Shown here one piece after another: positions 1 to 14,848 of a DNA stretch of 34,752 bases. The translations under genes and the position numbers were made by a program. The stretch spans positions 1 to 34,752 of the forward strand of contig JAUCBJ010005200.1 in NCBI GenBank assembly GCA_032718475.1, read 5' to 3'. Numbering within the stretch: position 1 is the first letter of the stretch; every line of letters begins with the position of its first letter. The notes beneath the pieces are model-generated. The model did no database searches. It was not told the DNA's origin and saw nothing but the letters and a program-made list of their open reading frames with translations. Source of the DNA: Nemertoderma westbladi (taxonomy: Eukaryota; Xenacoelomorpha; Nemertodermatida; Nemertodermatidae).

Positions 1-650
1 CTATATCATAAGCACAACTACTATCTCATGCACACAACTTATGTCTCGTGCGTCACTACTTACTCTCGACTTATATCCCGTGCGCACAACTTACTATCCC
101 GTGCGCACAACTTACTATCCCGTGCGCACAACTTACTATCCCGTGCGCACAACTTACTATCCCGTGCGCACAACTTACTCCCGTGCGCACAACTTACGAT
201 CCGTGCGCACAACTTACTATCCCGTGCGCACAACTTACTATCCCGTGCGCACAACTTACTATCCCGTGCGCACAACTTACTATCCCCTCCGTGCGCACAA
301 CTCTACCTATCCCGTGCGCACAACTTACTATCCCGTGCGCACAACTTACTATCCCGTGCGCACAACTTACTATCCCGTGCGCCAACTTACTATCCCGTGC
401 GCACAACTTACTATCCGTGCGCACAACTTACTATCCCGTGCGCACAACTTACTCCCGTGCGCACAACTTACTATCCCCGTGCGCACAACTTACTATCCGT
501 GCGCACACTTACTATCCCGTGCGCACAACTTACTATCCCGTGCGCACAACTTACTATCCCGTGCGCACAACTTACTATCCCGTGCGCACAACTTACTATC
601 CCGTGCGCACAACTTACTATCTCGTGTTCACAACTTACTATATCATAAGC
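1..650. repeat. Satellite segment dominated by monomer A, with indels
   Basis: This segment is almost all monomer A (CCCGTGCGCACAA type) and lacks the 104-bp order. It carries many small indels: CTTACTCCCGTG lacks three bases, CTTACGATCCGTG is altered, GTGCGCCAAC has lost bases, and there is an irregular stretch around 285-310. The order becomes regular after about 650. The higher density of indels than in the interior could reflect decay near an array edge or assembly noise. Confidence 0.8.
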
Positions 651-3600
651 ACAACTTACTATCTCATGCACACAACTTATGTCTCGTGCGTACTACTTAC
701 TATCCCGTGCGCACAACTTACTATCTCGTGTTCACAACTTACTATATCATAAGCACAACTTACTATCTCATGCACACAACTTATGTCTCGTGCGTACTAC
801 TTACTATCCCGTGCGCACAACTTACTATATCATAAGGCACAACTTACTATCTCATGCACACAACTTATGTCTCGTGCGTACTACTTACTATCCCGTGCGC
901 ACAACTTACTATCTCGTGTTCACAACTTACTATATCATAAGCACAACTTACTATCTCATGCACACAACTTATGTCTCGTGCGTACTACTTACTATCCCGT
1001 GCGCACAACTTACTATCTCGTGTTCACAACTTACTATATCATAAGCACAACTTACTATCTCATGCACACAACTTATGTCTCGTGCGTACTACTTACTATC
1101 CCGTGCGCACAACTTACTATCCCGTGCGCACAACTTACTATCCCGTGCGCACAACTTACTATCCCGTGCGCACAACTTACTATCCCGTGCGCACAACTTA
1201 CTATCTCGTGTTCACAACTTACTATATCATAAGCACAACTTACTATCTCATGCACACAACTTATGTCTCGTGCGTACTACTTACTATCCCGTGCGCACAA
1301 CTTACTATCTCGTGTTCACAACTTACTATATCATAAGCACAACTTACTATCTCATGCACACAACTTATGTCTCGTGCGTACTACTTACTATCCCGTGCGC
1401 ACAACTTACTATATCATAAGCACAACTTACTATCTCATGCACACAACTTATGTCTCGTGCGTACTACTTACTATCCCGTGCGCACAACTTACTATCCCGT
1501 GCGCACAACTTACTATCCCGTGCGCACAACTTACTATCTCGTGTTCACAACTTACTATATCATAAGCACAACTTACTATCTCATGCACACAACTTATGTC
1601 TCGTGCGTACTACTTACTATCCCGTGCGCACAACTTACTATCTCGTGTTCACAACTTACTATATCATAAGCACAACTTACTATCTCATGCACACAACTTA
1701 TGTCTCGTGCGTACTACTTACTATCCCGTGCGCACAACTTACTATCTCATGCACACAACTTATGTCTCGTGCGTACTACTTACTATCCCGTGCGCACAAC
1801 TTACTATCTCGTGTTCACAACTTACTATATCATAAGCACAACTTACTATCTCATGCACACAACTTATGTCTCGTGCGTACTACTTACTATCCCGTGCGCA
1901 CAACTTACTATCTCGTGTTCACAACTTACTATATCATAAGCACAACTTACTATCTCATGCACACAACTTATGTCTCGTGCGTACTACTTACTATCCCGTG
2001 CGCACAACTTACTATCTCGTGTTCACAACTTACTATATCATAAGCACAACTTACTATCTCATGCACACAACTTATGTCTCGTGCGTACTACTTACTATCC
2101 CGTGCGCACAACTTACTATCTCGTGTTCACAACTTACTATATCATAAGCACAACTTACTATCTCGTGCACACAACTTATGTCTCGTGCGTACTACTTACT
2201 ATCCCGTGCGCACAACTTACTATCTCATGCACACAACTTATGTCTCGTGCGTACTACTTACTATCCCGTGCGCACAACTTACTATCTCATGCACACAACT
2301 TATGTCTCGTGCGTACTACTTACTATCCCGTGCGCACAACTTACTATCTCGTGTTCACAACTTACTATATCATAAGCACAACTTACTATCTCATGCACAC
2401 AACTTATGTCTCGTGCGTACTACTTACTATCCCGTGCGCACAACTTACTATCTCGTGTTCACAACTTACTATATCATAAGCACAACTTACTATCTCATGC
2501 ACACAACTTATGTCTCGTGCGTACTACTTACTATCCCGTGCGCACAACTTACTATCTCGTGCACACAACTTATGTCTCGTGCGTACTACTTACTATCCCG
2601 TGCGCACAACTTACTATCTCGTGTTCACAACTTACTATATCATAAGCACAACTTACTATCTCATGCACACAACTTATGTCTCGTGCGTACTACTTACTAT
2701 CCCGTGCGCACAACTTACTATCTCGTGTTCACAACTTACTATATCATAAGCACAACTTACTATCTCATGCACACAACTTATGTCTCGTGCGTACTACTTA
2801 CTATCCCGTGCGCACAACTTACTATCTCGTGCACACAACTTATGTCTCGTGCGTACTACTTACTATCCCGTGCGCACAACTTACTATCTCGTGTTCACAA
2901 CTTACTATCCCGTGCGCACAACTTACTATCTCGTGTTCACAACTTACTATATCATAAGCACAACTTACTATCTCATGCACACAACTTATGTCTCGTGCGT
3001 ACTACTTACTATCCCGTGCGCACAACTTACTATCCCGTGCGCACAACTTACTATCTCATGCGCACAACTTACTATCTCATGCACACAACTTATGTCTCGT
3101 GCGTACTACTTACTATCCCGTGCGCACAACTTACTATCTCATGCGCACAACTTACTATCTCATGCACACAACTTATGTCTCGTGCGTACTACTTACTATC
3201 CCGTGCGCACAACTTACTATCCCGTGCGCACAACTTACTATCTCGTGTTCACAACTTACTATATCATAAGCACAACTTACTATCTCATGCACACAACTTA
3301 TGTCTCGTGCGTACTACTTACTATCCCGTGCGCACAACTTACTATCTCGTGCACACAACTTATGTCTCGTGCGTACTACTTACTATCTCATGCACACAAC
3401 TTATGTCTCGTGCGTACTACTTACTATCTCATGCGCACAACTTACTATCTCATGCACACAACTTATGTCTCGTGCGTACTACTTACTATCCCGTGCGCAC
3501 AACTTACTATCTCGTGTTCACAACTTACTATATCATAAGCACAACTTACTATCTCGTGCACACAACTTATGTCTCGTGCGTACTACTTACTATCCCGTGC

Positions 3601-4441
3601 GCACAACTTACTATCTCATGCACACAACTTATGTCTCGTGCGTACTACTTACTATCCCGTGCGCACAACTTACTATCTCATGCACACAACTTATGTCTCG
3701 TGCGTACTACTTACTATCCCGTGCGCACAACTTACTATCTCGTGTTCACAACTTACTATATCATAAGCACAACTTACTATCTCATGCACACAACTTATGT
3801 CTCGTGCGTACTACTTACTATCCCGTGCGCACAACTTACTATCTCGTGTTCACAACTTACTATATCATAAGCACAACTTACTATCTCATGCACACAACTT
3901 ATGTCTCGTGCGTACTACTTACTATCCCGTGCGCACAACTTACTATCTCGTGTTCACAACTTACTATATCATAAGCACAACTTACTATCTCGTGCACACA
4001 ACTTATGTCTCGTGCGTACTACTTACTATCCCGTGCGCACAACTTACTATCTCGTGTTCACAACTTACTATCCCGTGCGCACAACTTACTATCTCGTGTT
4101 CACAACTTACTATATCATAAGCACAACTTACTATCTCATGCACACAACTTATGTCTCGTGCGTACTACTTACTATCCCGTGCGCACAACTTACTATCCCG
4201 TGCGCACAACTTACTATCTCATGCGCACAACTTACTATCTCATGCACACAACTTATGTCTCGTGCGTACTACTTACTATCCCGTGCGCACAACTTACTAT
4301 CTCATGCGCACAACTTACTATCTCATGCACACAACTTATGTCTCGTGCGTACTACTTACTATCCCGTGCGCACAACTTACTATCTCGTGTTCACAACTTA
4401 CTATATCATAAGCACAACTTACTATCTCATGCACACAACTT

Positions 4442-6600
4442 ATGTCTCGTGCGTACTACTTACTATCCCGTGCGCACAACTTACTATCTCGTGTTCACAA
4501 CTTACTATATCATAAGCACAACTTACTATCTCGTGCACACAACTTATGTCTCGTGCGTACTACTTACTATCCCGTGCGCACAACTTACTATCTCGTGTTC
4601 ACAACTTACTATATCATAAGCACAACTTACTATCTCGTGCACACAACTTATGTCTCGTGCGTACTACTTACTATCCCGTGCGCACAACTTACTATCTCGT
4701 GTTCACAACTTACTATATCATAAGCACAACTTACTATCTCGTGCACACAACTTATGTCTCGTGCGTACTACTTACTATCCCGTGCGCACAACTTACTATC
4801 TCGTGTTCACAACTTACTATATCATAAGCACAACTTACTATCTCGTGCACACAACTTATGTCTCGTGCGTACTACTTACTATCCCGTGCGCACAACTTAC
4901 TATCTCGTGTTCACAACTTACTATATCATAAGCACAACTTACTATCTCGTGCACACAACTTATGTCTCGTGCGTACTACTTACTATCCCGTGCGCACAAC
5001 TTACTATCTCGTGTTCACAACTTACTATATCATAAGCACAACTTACTATCTCATGCACACAACTTATGTCTCGTGCGTACTACTTACTATCCCGTGCGCA
5101 CAACTTACTATCTCGTGCACACAACTTATGTCTCGTGCGTACTACTTACTATCCCGTGCGCACAACTTACTATCTCGTGTTCACAACTTACTATATCATA
5201 AGCACAACTTACTATCTCATGCACACAACTTATGTCTCGTGCGTACTACTTACTATCCCGTGCGCACAACTTACTATCTCGTGTTCACAACTTACTATAT
5301 CATAAGCACAACTTACTATCTCGTGCACACAACTTATGTCTCGTGCGTACTACTTACTATCCCGTGCGCACAACTTACTATCTCGTGTTCACAACTTACT
5401 ATATCATAAGCACAACTTACTATCTCGTGCACACAACTTATGTCTCGTGCGTACTACTTACTATCCCGTGCGCACAACTTACTATCTCGTGTTCACAACT
5501 TACTATATCATAAGCACAACTTACTATCTCGTGCACACAACTTATGTCTCGTGCGTACTACTTACTATCCCGTGCGCACAACTTACTATCTCGTGTTCAC
5601 AACTTACTATATCATAAGCACAACTTACTATCTCGTGCACACAACTTATGTCTCGTGCGTACTACTTACTATCCCGTGCGCACAACTTACTATCTCGTGT
5701 TCACAACTTACTATATCATAAGCACAACTTACTATCTCGTGCACACAACTTATGTCTCGTGCGTACTACTTACTATCCCGTGCGCACAACTTACTATCTC
5801 GTGTTCACAACTTACTATATCATAAGCACAACTTACTATCTCGTGCACACAACTTATGTCTCGTGCGTACTACTTACTATCCCGTGCGCACAACTTACTA
5901 TCTCGTGTTCACAACTTACTATATCATAAGCACAACTTACTATCTCGTGCACACAACTTATGTCTCGTGCGTACTACTTACTATCCCGTGCGCACAACTT
6001 ACTATCTCGTGTTCACAACTTACTATATCATAAGCACAACTTACTATCTCGTGCACACAACTTATGTCTCGTGCGTACTACTTACTATCCCGTGCGCACA
6101 ACTTACTATCTCGTGCGCACAACTTACTATCTCGTGTTCACAACTTACTATATCATAAGCACAACTTACTATCTCGTGCACACAACTTATGTCTCGTGCG
6201 TACTACTTACTATCCCGTGCGCACAACTTACTATCTCGTGTTCACAACTTACTATATCATAAGCACAACTTACTATCTCGTGCACACAACTTATGTCTCG
6301 TGCGTACTACTTACTATCCCGTGCGCACAACTTACTATCTCGTGTTCACAACTTACTATATCATAAGCACAACTTACTATCTCGTGCACACAACTTATGT
6401 CTCGTGCGTACTACTTACTATCCCGTGCGCACAACTTACTATCTCGTGTTCACAACTTACTATATCATAAGCACAACTTACTATCTCGTGCACACAACTT
6501 ATGTCTCGTGCGTACTACTTACTATCCCGTGCGCACAACTTACTATCTCGTGTTCACAACTTACTATATCATAAGCACAACTTACTATCTCATGCACACA
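4442..6600. repeat. Highly regular 104-bp HOR block (A-B-C-D'-E)
   Basis: The same five-monomer order recurs at 104-bp steps (for example 4442, 4546, 4650, 4754, 4858, and again 5232 to 5960), nearly always with the D' form CTCGTGCACACAA. Copies look essentially identical by eye. A shortened unit near 5066-5130 and one extra A' monomer near 6110 break the pattern. This is the most homogenised part of the satellite, together with a similar block at about 11898-12700. Confidence 0.88.
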
Positions 6601-7933
6601 ACTTATGTCTCGTGCGTACTACTTACTATCCCGTGCGCACAACTTACTATCTCGTGTTCACAACTTACTATATCATAAGCACAACTTACTATCTCATGCG
6701 CACAACTTATGTCTCGTGCGTACTACTTACTATCCCGTGCGCACAACTTACTATCTCGTGTTCACAACTTACTATATCATAAGCACAACTTACTATCTCG
6801 TGTTCACAACTTACTATATCATAAGCACAACTTACTATCTCGTGTTCACAACTTACTATATCATAAGCACAACTTACTATCCCGTGCGCACAACTTACTA
6901 TCTCGTGTTCACAACTTACTATATCATAAGCACAACTTACTATCTCGTGCACACAACTTATGTCTCGTGCGTACTACTTACTATCCCGTGCGCACAACTT
7001 ACTATCTCGTGTTCACAACTTACTATATCATAAGCACAACTTACTATCTCGTGCACACAACTTATGTCTCGTGCGTACTACTTACTATCCCGTGCGCACA
7101 ACTTACTATCTCGTGTTCACAACTTACTATATCATAAGCACAACTTACTATCTCGTGCACACAACTTATGTCTCGTGCGTACTACTTACTATCCCGTGCG
7201 CACAACTTACTATCTCGTGTTCACAACTTACTATATCATAAGCACAACTTACTATCTCGTGTTCACAACTTACTATATCATAAGCACAACTTACTATCTC
7301 GTGTTCACAACTTACTATATCATAAGCACAACTTACTATCTCATGCGCACAACTTATGTCTCGTGCGTACTACTTACTATCCCGTGCGCACAACTTATGT
7401 CTCGTGCGTACTACTTACTATCTCGTGCACACAACTTATGTCTCGTGCGTACTACTTACTATCCCGTGCGCACAACTTACTATCTCGTGTTCACAACTTA
7501 CTATATCATAAGCACAACTTACTATCTCGTGCACACAACTTATGTCTCGTGCGTACTACTTACTATCCCGTGCGCACAACTTACTATCTCGTGTTCACAA
7601 CTTACTATATCATAAGCACAACTTACTATCTCGTGTTCACAACTTACTATATCATAAGCACAACTTACTATCTCGTGTTCACAACTTACTATATCATAAG
7701 CACAACTTACTATCTCATGCGCACAACTTATGTCTCGTGCGTACTACTTACTATCTCGTGTTCACAACTTACTATATCATAAGCACAACTTATGTCTCGT
7801 GCGTACTACTTACTATCCCGTGCGCACAACTTACTATCTCGTGTTCACAACTTACTATATCATAAGCACAACTTACTATCTCGTGCACACAACTTATGTC
7901 TCGTGCGTACTACTTACTATCCCGTGCGCACAA

Positions 7934-8143
7934 CTTACTATCTCGTGTTCACAACTTACTATATCATAAGCACAACTTACTATCTCGTGTTCACAACTTA
8001 CTATATCATAAGCACAACTTACTATCTCGTGTTCACAACTTACTATATCATAAGCACAACTTACTATCTCGTGTTCACAACTTACTATATCATAAGCACA
8101 ACTTACTATCTCGTGTTCACAACTTACTATATCATAAGCACAA
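7934..8143. repeat. Local 42-bp expansion of the B-C dimer (five copies)
   Basis: Monomers B (CTCGTGTTCACAA) and C (ATCATAAGCACAA) alternate five times in a row with a 42-bp period, where the normal HOR has them once. Shorter B-C runs of three occur near 6745-6870, 7210-7340 and 7580-7710. This looks like recent local slippage or unequal exchange inside the HOR. Confidence 0.88.
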
Positions 8144-8479
8144 CTTACTATCTCATGCGCACAACTTATGTCTCGTGCGTACTACTTACTATCCCGTGCG
8201 CACAACTTACTATCTCGTGTTCACAACTTACTATATCATAAGCACAACTTACTATCTCGTGCACACAACTTATGTCTCGTGCGTACTACTTACTATCCCG
8301 TGCGCACAACTTACTATCTCGTGTTCACAACTTACTATATCATAAGCACAACTTACTATCTCGTGCACACAACTTATGTCTCGTGCGTACTACTTACTAT
8401 CCCGTGCGCACAACTTACTATCTCGTGTTCACAACTTACTATATCATAAGCACAACTTACTATCTCATGCACACAACTT

Positions 8480-10320
8480 ATGTCTCGTGCGTACTACTTA
8501 CTATCCCGTGCGCACAACTTACTATCCCGTGCGCACAACTTACTATCTCGTGTTCACAACTTACTATATCATAAGCACAACTTACTATCCCGTGCGCACA
8601 ACTTACTATCTCGTGCGCACAACTTACTATCTCGTGCGCACAACTTACTATCTCATACGCACAACTTATACTATCTCATACGCACAACTTACTATGCACA
8701 CAACATCCCATGCGCACAACTTACTATCTCGTGCACACAACTTATGTCTCGTGCGTACTACTTACTATCCCGTGCGCACAACTTACTATCTCGTGTTCAC
8801 AACTTACTATATCATAAGCACAACTTACTATCCCGTGCGCACAACTTACTATCTCGTGCGCACAACTTACTATCTCGTGCGCACAACTTACTATCTCATA
8901 CGCACAACTTATACTATCTCATACGCACAACTTACTATGCACACAACATCCCATGCGCACAACTTACTATCTCGTGCACACAACTTATGTCTCGTGCGTA
9001 CTACTTACTATCCCGTGCGCACAACTTACTATCTCGTGTTCACAACTTACTATATCATAAGCACAACTTACTATCCCGTGCGCACAACTTACTATCTCGT
9101 GCGCACAACTTACTATCTCGTGCGCACAACTTACTATCTCATACGCACAACTTATACTATCTCATACGCACAACTTACTATGCACACAACATCCCATGCG
9201 CTCAACTAAATATCTCGTGCGTACTACTTACTATCCCGTGCGCACAACTTACTATCTCGTGTTCACAACTTACTATATCATAAGCACAACTTACTATCCC
9301 GTGCGCACAACTTACTATCTCGTGCGCACAACTTACTATCTCGTGCGCACAACTTACTATCTCATACGCACAACTTATACTATCTCATACGCACAACTTA
9401 CTATGCACACAACATCCCATGCGCACAACTTACTATCTCGTGCACACAACTTATGTCTCGTGCGTACTACTTACTATCCCGTGCGCACAACTTACTATCC
9501 CGTGCGCACAACTTACTATCTCGTGTTCACAACTTACTATATCATAAGCACAACTTACTATCTCGTGCACACAACTTATGTCTCGTGCGTACTACTTACT
9601 ATCCCGTGCGCACAACTTACTATCCCGTGCGCACAACTTACTATCTCGTGTTCACAACTTACTATATCATAAGCACAACTTACTATCCCGTGCGCACAAC
9701 TTACTATCTCGTGCGCACAACTTACTATCTCGTGCGCACAACTTACTATCTCATACGCACAACTTATACTATCTCATACGCACAACTTACTATGCACACA
9801 ACATCCCATGCGCACAACTTACTATCTCGTGCACACAACTTATGTCTCGTGCGTACTACTTACTATCCCGTGCGCACAACTTACTATCTCGTGTTCACAA
9901 CTTACTATATCATAAGCACAACTTACTATCTCATGCACACAACTTATGTCTCGTGCGCACAACTTACTATCTCGTGCACACAACTTACTATCCCGTGCGC
10001 ACAACTTACTATCTCGTGTTCACAACTTACTATATCATAAGCACAACTTACTATCCCGTGCGCACAACTTACTATCTCGTGCGCACAACTTACTATCTCG
10101 TGCGCACAACTTACTATCTCATACGCACAACTTATACTATCTCATACGCACAACTTACTATGCACACAACATCCCATGCGCACAACTTACTATCTCGTGC
10201 ACACAACTTATGTCTCGTGCGTACTACTTACTATCCCGTGCGCACAACTTACTATCTCGTGTTCACAACTTACTATATCATAAGCACAACTTACTATCTC
10301 ATGCACACAACTTATGTCTC
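8480..10320. repeat. 243-bp HOR block: 104-bp HOR plus 139-bp cassette
   Basis: Here the 104-bp unit is extended by a cassette A, A', A', F, F', G. F' is a 23-bp monomer with the prefix CTTATACTAT, and G is a 32-bp monomer starting CTTACTATGCACACAACATC. The lengths sum to 21x4+23+32 = 139, so the full unit is 243 bp. The G monomers at 8694, 8937 and 9180 are spaced exactly 243 bp apart; the next, at 9403, is 223 bp away because an altered stretch at about 9196-9230 (CTCAACTAAATATCTCGTGC) replaces part of the unit. Further cassettes follow near 9792 and 10160. Confidence 0.85.
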
Positions 10321-10729
10321 GTGCGTACTACTTACTATCCCGTGCGCACAACTTACTATCTCGTGTTCACAACTTACTATATCATAAGCACAACTTACTA
10401 TCTCGTGCACACAACTTATGTCTCGTGCGTACTACTTACTATCCCGTGCGCACAACTTACTATCTCGTGTTCACAACTTACTATATCATAAGCACAACTT
10501 ACTATCTCGTGCACACAACTTATGTCTCGTGCGTACTACTTACTATCCCGTGCGCACAACTTACTATCTCGTGTTCACAACTTACTATATCATAAGCACA
10601 ACTTACTATCTCGTGCACACAACTTATGTCTCGTGCGTACTACTTACTATCCCGTGCGCACAACTTACTATCTCGTGTTCACAACTTACTATATCATAAG
10701 CACAACTTACTATCTCATGCACACAACTT

Positions 10730-11760
10730 ATGTCTCGTGCGCACAACTTACTATCTCGTGCACACAACTTATGTCTCGTGCGTACTACTTACTATCCCGT
10801 GCGCACAACTTACTATCTCGTGTTCACAACTTACTATATCATAAGCACAACTTACTATCTCGTGCACACAACTTATGTCTCGTGCGTACTACTTACTATC
10901 CCGTGCGCACAACTTACTATCTCATACGCACAACTTATACTATCTCATACGCACAACTTACTATGCACACAACATCCCATGCGCACAACTTACTATCTCG
11001 TGCACACAACTTATGTCTCGTGCGTACTACTTACTATCCCGTGCGCACAACTTACTATCTCGTGTTCACAACTTACTATATCATAAGCACAACTTACTAT
11101 CTCATGCACACAACTTATGTCTCGTGCGCACAACTTACTATCTCGTGCACACAACTTATGTCTCGTGCGTACTACTTACTATCCCGTGCGCACAACTTAC
11201 TATCTCGTGTTCACAACTTACTATATCATAAGCACAACTTACTATCTCGTGCACACAACTTATGTCTCGTGCGTACTACTTACTATCCCGTGCGCACAAC
11301 TTACTATCTCATACGCACAACTTATACTATCTCATACGCACAACTTACTATGCACACAACATCCCATGCGCACAACTTACTATCTCGTGCACACAACTTA
11401 TGTCTCGTGCGTACTACTTACTATCCCGTGCGCACAACTTACTATCTCGTGTTCACAACTTACTATATCATAAGCACAACTTACTATCTCATGCACACAA
11501 CTTATGTCTCGTGCGCACAACTTACTATCTCGTGCACACAACTTATGTCTCGTGCGTACTACTTACTATCCCGTGCGCACAACTTACTATCTCGTGTTCA
11601 CAACTTACTATATCATAAGCACAACTTACTATCTCGTGCACACAACTTATGTCTCGTGCGTACTACTTACTATCCCGTGCGCACAACTTACTATCTCGTG
11701 TTCACAACTTACTATATCATAAGCACAACTTACTATCTCATGCACACAACTTATGTCTCG
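10730..11760. repeat. 387-bp HOR block with short F-F'-G cassette
   Basis: A segment starting at 10730 recurs at 11117 with a 387-bp offset, and the same offset links 10875 to 11262. Each copy contains a shortened cassette (A, F, F', G), two 104-bp-type stretches, and a variant in which E is replaced by an ATGTCTCGTGCGCACAA form. This is a longer-order duplication in the same satellite. Confidence 0.75.
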
Positions 11761-12937
11761 TGCGCACAACTTACTATCTCGTGCACACAACTTATGTCTC
11801 GTGCGTACTACTTACTATCCCGTGCGCACAACTTACTATCTCGTGTTCACAACTTACTATATCATAAGCACAACTTACTATCTCGTGCACACAACTTATG
11901 TCTCGTGCGTACTACTTACTATCCCGTGCGCACAACTTACTATCTCGTGTTCACAACTTACTATATCATAAGCACAACTTACTATCTCGTGCACACAACT
12001 TATGTCTCGTGCGTACTACTTACTATCCCGTGCGCACAACTTACTATCTCGTGTTCACAACTTACTATATCATAAGCACAACTTACTATCTCGTGCACAC
12101 AACTTATGTCTCGTGCGTACTACTTACTATCCCGTGCGCACAACTTACTATCTCGTGTTCACAACTTACTATATCATAAGCACAACTTACTATCTCGTGC
12201 ACACAACTTATGTCTCGTGCGTACTACTTACTATCCCGTGCGCACAACTTACTATCTCGTGTTCACAACTTACTATATCATAAGCACAACTTACTATCTC
12301 GTGCACACAACTTATGTCTCGTGCGTACTACTTACTATCCCGTGCGCACAACTTACTATCTCGTGTTCACAACTTACTATATCATAAGCACAACTTACTA
12401 TCTCGTGCACACAACTTATGTCTCGTGCGTACTACTTACTATCCCGTGCGCACAACTTACTATCTCGTGTTCACAACTTACTATATCATAAGCACAACTT
12501 ACTATCTCGTGCACACAACTTATGTCTCGTGCGTACTACTTACTATCCCGTGCGCACAACTTACTATCTCGTGTTCACAACTTACTATATCATAAGCACA
12601 ACTTACTATCTCGTGCACACAACTTATGTCTCGTGCGTACTACTTACTATCCCGTGCGCACAACTTACTATCTCGTGTTCACAACTTACTATATCATAAG
12701 CACAACTTACTATCTCGTGCGCACAACTTATGTCTCGTGCGTACTACTTACTATCCCGTGCGCACAACTTACTATCTCGTGTTCACAACTTACTATATCA
12801 TAAGCACAACTTACTATCTCATGCACACAACTTATGTCTCGTGCGTACTACTTACTATCCCGTGCGCACAACTTACTATCTCGTGTTCACAACTTACTAT
12901 ATCATAAGCACAACTTACTATCTCATGCACACAACTT

Positions 12938-13415
12938 ATGTCTCGTGCGTACTACTTACTATCCCGTGCGCACAACTTATGTCTCGTGCGTACTACTTAC
13001 TATCCCGTGCGCACAACTTACTATCTCGTGTTCACAACTTACTATATCATAAGCACAACTTACTATCCCGTGCGCACAACTTATGTCTCGTGCGTACTAC
13101 TTACTATCCCGTGCGCACAACTTACTATCTCATGCACACAACTTATGTCTCGTGCGTACTACTTACTATCCCGTGCGCACAACTTACTATCTCGTGTTCA
13201 CAACTTACTATATCATAAGCACAACTTACTATCCCGTGCGCACAACTTATGTCTCGTGCGTACTACTTACTATCCCGTGCGCACAACTTACTATCTCATG
13301 CACACAACTTATGTCTCGTGCGTACTACTTACTATCCCGTGCGCACAACTTACTATCTCGTGTTCACAACTTACTATATCATAAGCACAACTTACTATCC
13401 CGTGCGCACAACTTA
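12938..13415. repeat. 166-bp HOR variant block
   Basis: Segments starting at 13083, 13249 and 13415 are offset by 166 bp, which is one 104-bp HOR plus a 62-bp shortened A-D-E unit. The same 166-bp step recurs at 13935 to 14101. Confidence 0.7.
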
Positions 13416-14848
13416 TGTCTCGTGCGTACTACTTACTATCCCGTGCGCACAACTTACTATCTCGTGTTCACAACTTACTATATCATAAGCACAACTTACT
13501 ATCTCGTGCGCACAACTTATGTCTCGTGCGTACTACTTACTATCCCGTGCGCACAACTTACTATCTCGTGTTCACAACTTACTATATCATAAGCACAACT
13601 TACTATCTCGTGCGCACAACTTATGTCTCGTGCGTACTACTTACTATCCCGTGCGCACAACTTACTATCTCGTGTTCACAACTTACTATATCATAAGCAC
13701 AACTTACTATCTCGTGCGCACAACTTATGTCTCGTGCGTACTACTTACTATCCCGTGCGCACAACTTACTATCTCGTGTTCACAACTTACTATATCATAA
13801 GCACAACTTACTATCTCGTGCGCACAACTTATGTCTCGTGCGTACTACTTACTATCCCGTGCGCACAACTTACTATCTCGTGTTCACAACTTACTATATC
13901 ATAAGCACAACTTACTATCTCATGCACACAACTTATGTCTCGTGCGTACTACTTACTATCCCGTGCGCACAACTTACTATCTCATGCACACAACTTATGT
14001 CTCGTGCGTACTACTTACTATCCCGTGCGCACAACTTACTATCTCGTGTTCACAACTTACTATATCATAAGCACAACTTACTATCTCGTGCACACAACTT
14101 ATGTCTCGTGCGTACTACTTACTATCCCGTGCGCACAACTTACTATCTCATGCACACAACTTATGTCTCGTGCGTACTACTTACTATCCCGTGCGCACAA
14201 CTTACTATCTCGTGTTCACAACTTACTATATCATAAGCACAACTTACTATCTCGTGCGCACAACTTATGTCTCGTGCGTACTACTTACTATCCCGTGCGC
14301 ACAACTTACTATCTCGTGTTCACAACTTACTATATCATAAGCACAACTTACTATCTCGTGCGCACAACTTATGTCTCGTGCGTACTACTTACTATCCCGT
14401 GCGCACAACTTACTATCTCGTGTTCACAACTTACTATATCATAAGCACAACTTACTATCTCGTGCACACAACTTATGTCTCGTGCGTACTACTTACTATC
14501 CCGTGCGCACAACTTACTATCTCGTGTTCACAACTTACTATATCATAAGCACAACTTACTATCTCGTGCACACAACTTATGTCTCGTGCGTACTACTTAC
14601 TATCCCGTGCGCACAACTTACTATCTCGTGTTCACAACTTACTATATCATAAGCACAACTTACTATCCCGTGCGCACAACTTATGTCTCGTGCGTACTAC
14701 TTACTATCCCGTGCGCACAACTTACTATCTCATGCACACAACTTATGTCTCGTGCGTACTACTTACTATCCCGTGCGCACAACTTACTATCTCGTGTTCA
14801 CAACTTACTATATCATAAGCACAACTTACTATCTCATGCACACAACTT

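Noticed and set aside
2074-3870. 598-codon open frame (and similar 200-500-codon frames at 10522-12075 and 21486-22964)
   Set aside because: These are translations of the satellite. They stay open only where the HOR order shifts so that the stop in monomer C is out of frame; neighbouring copies in other frames are equally open.
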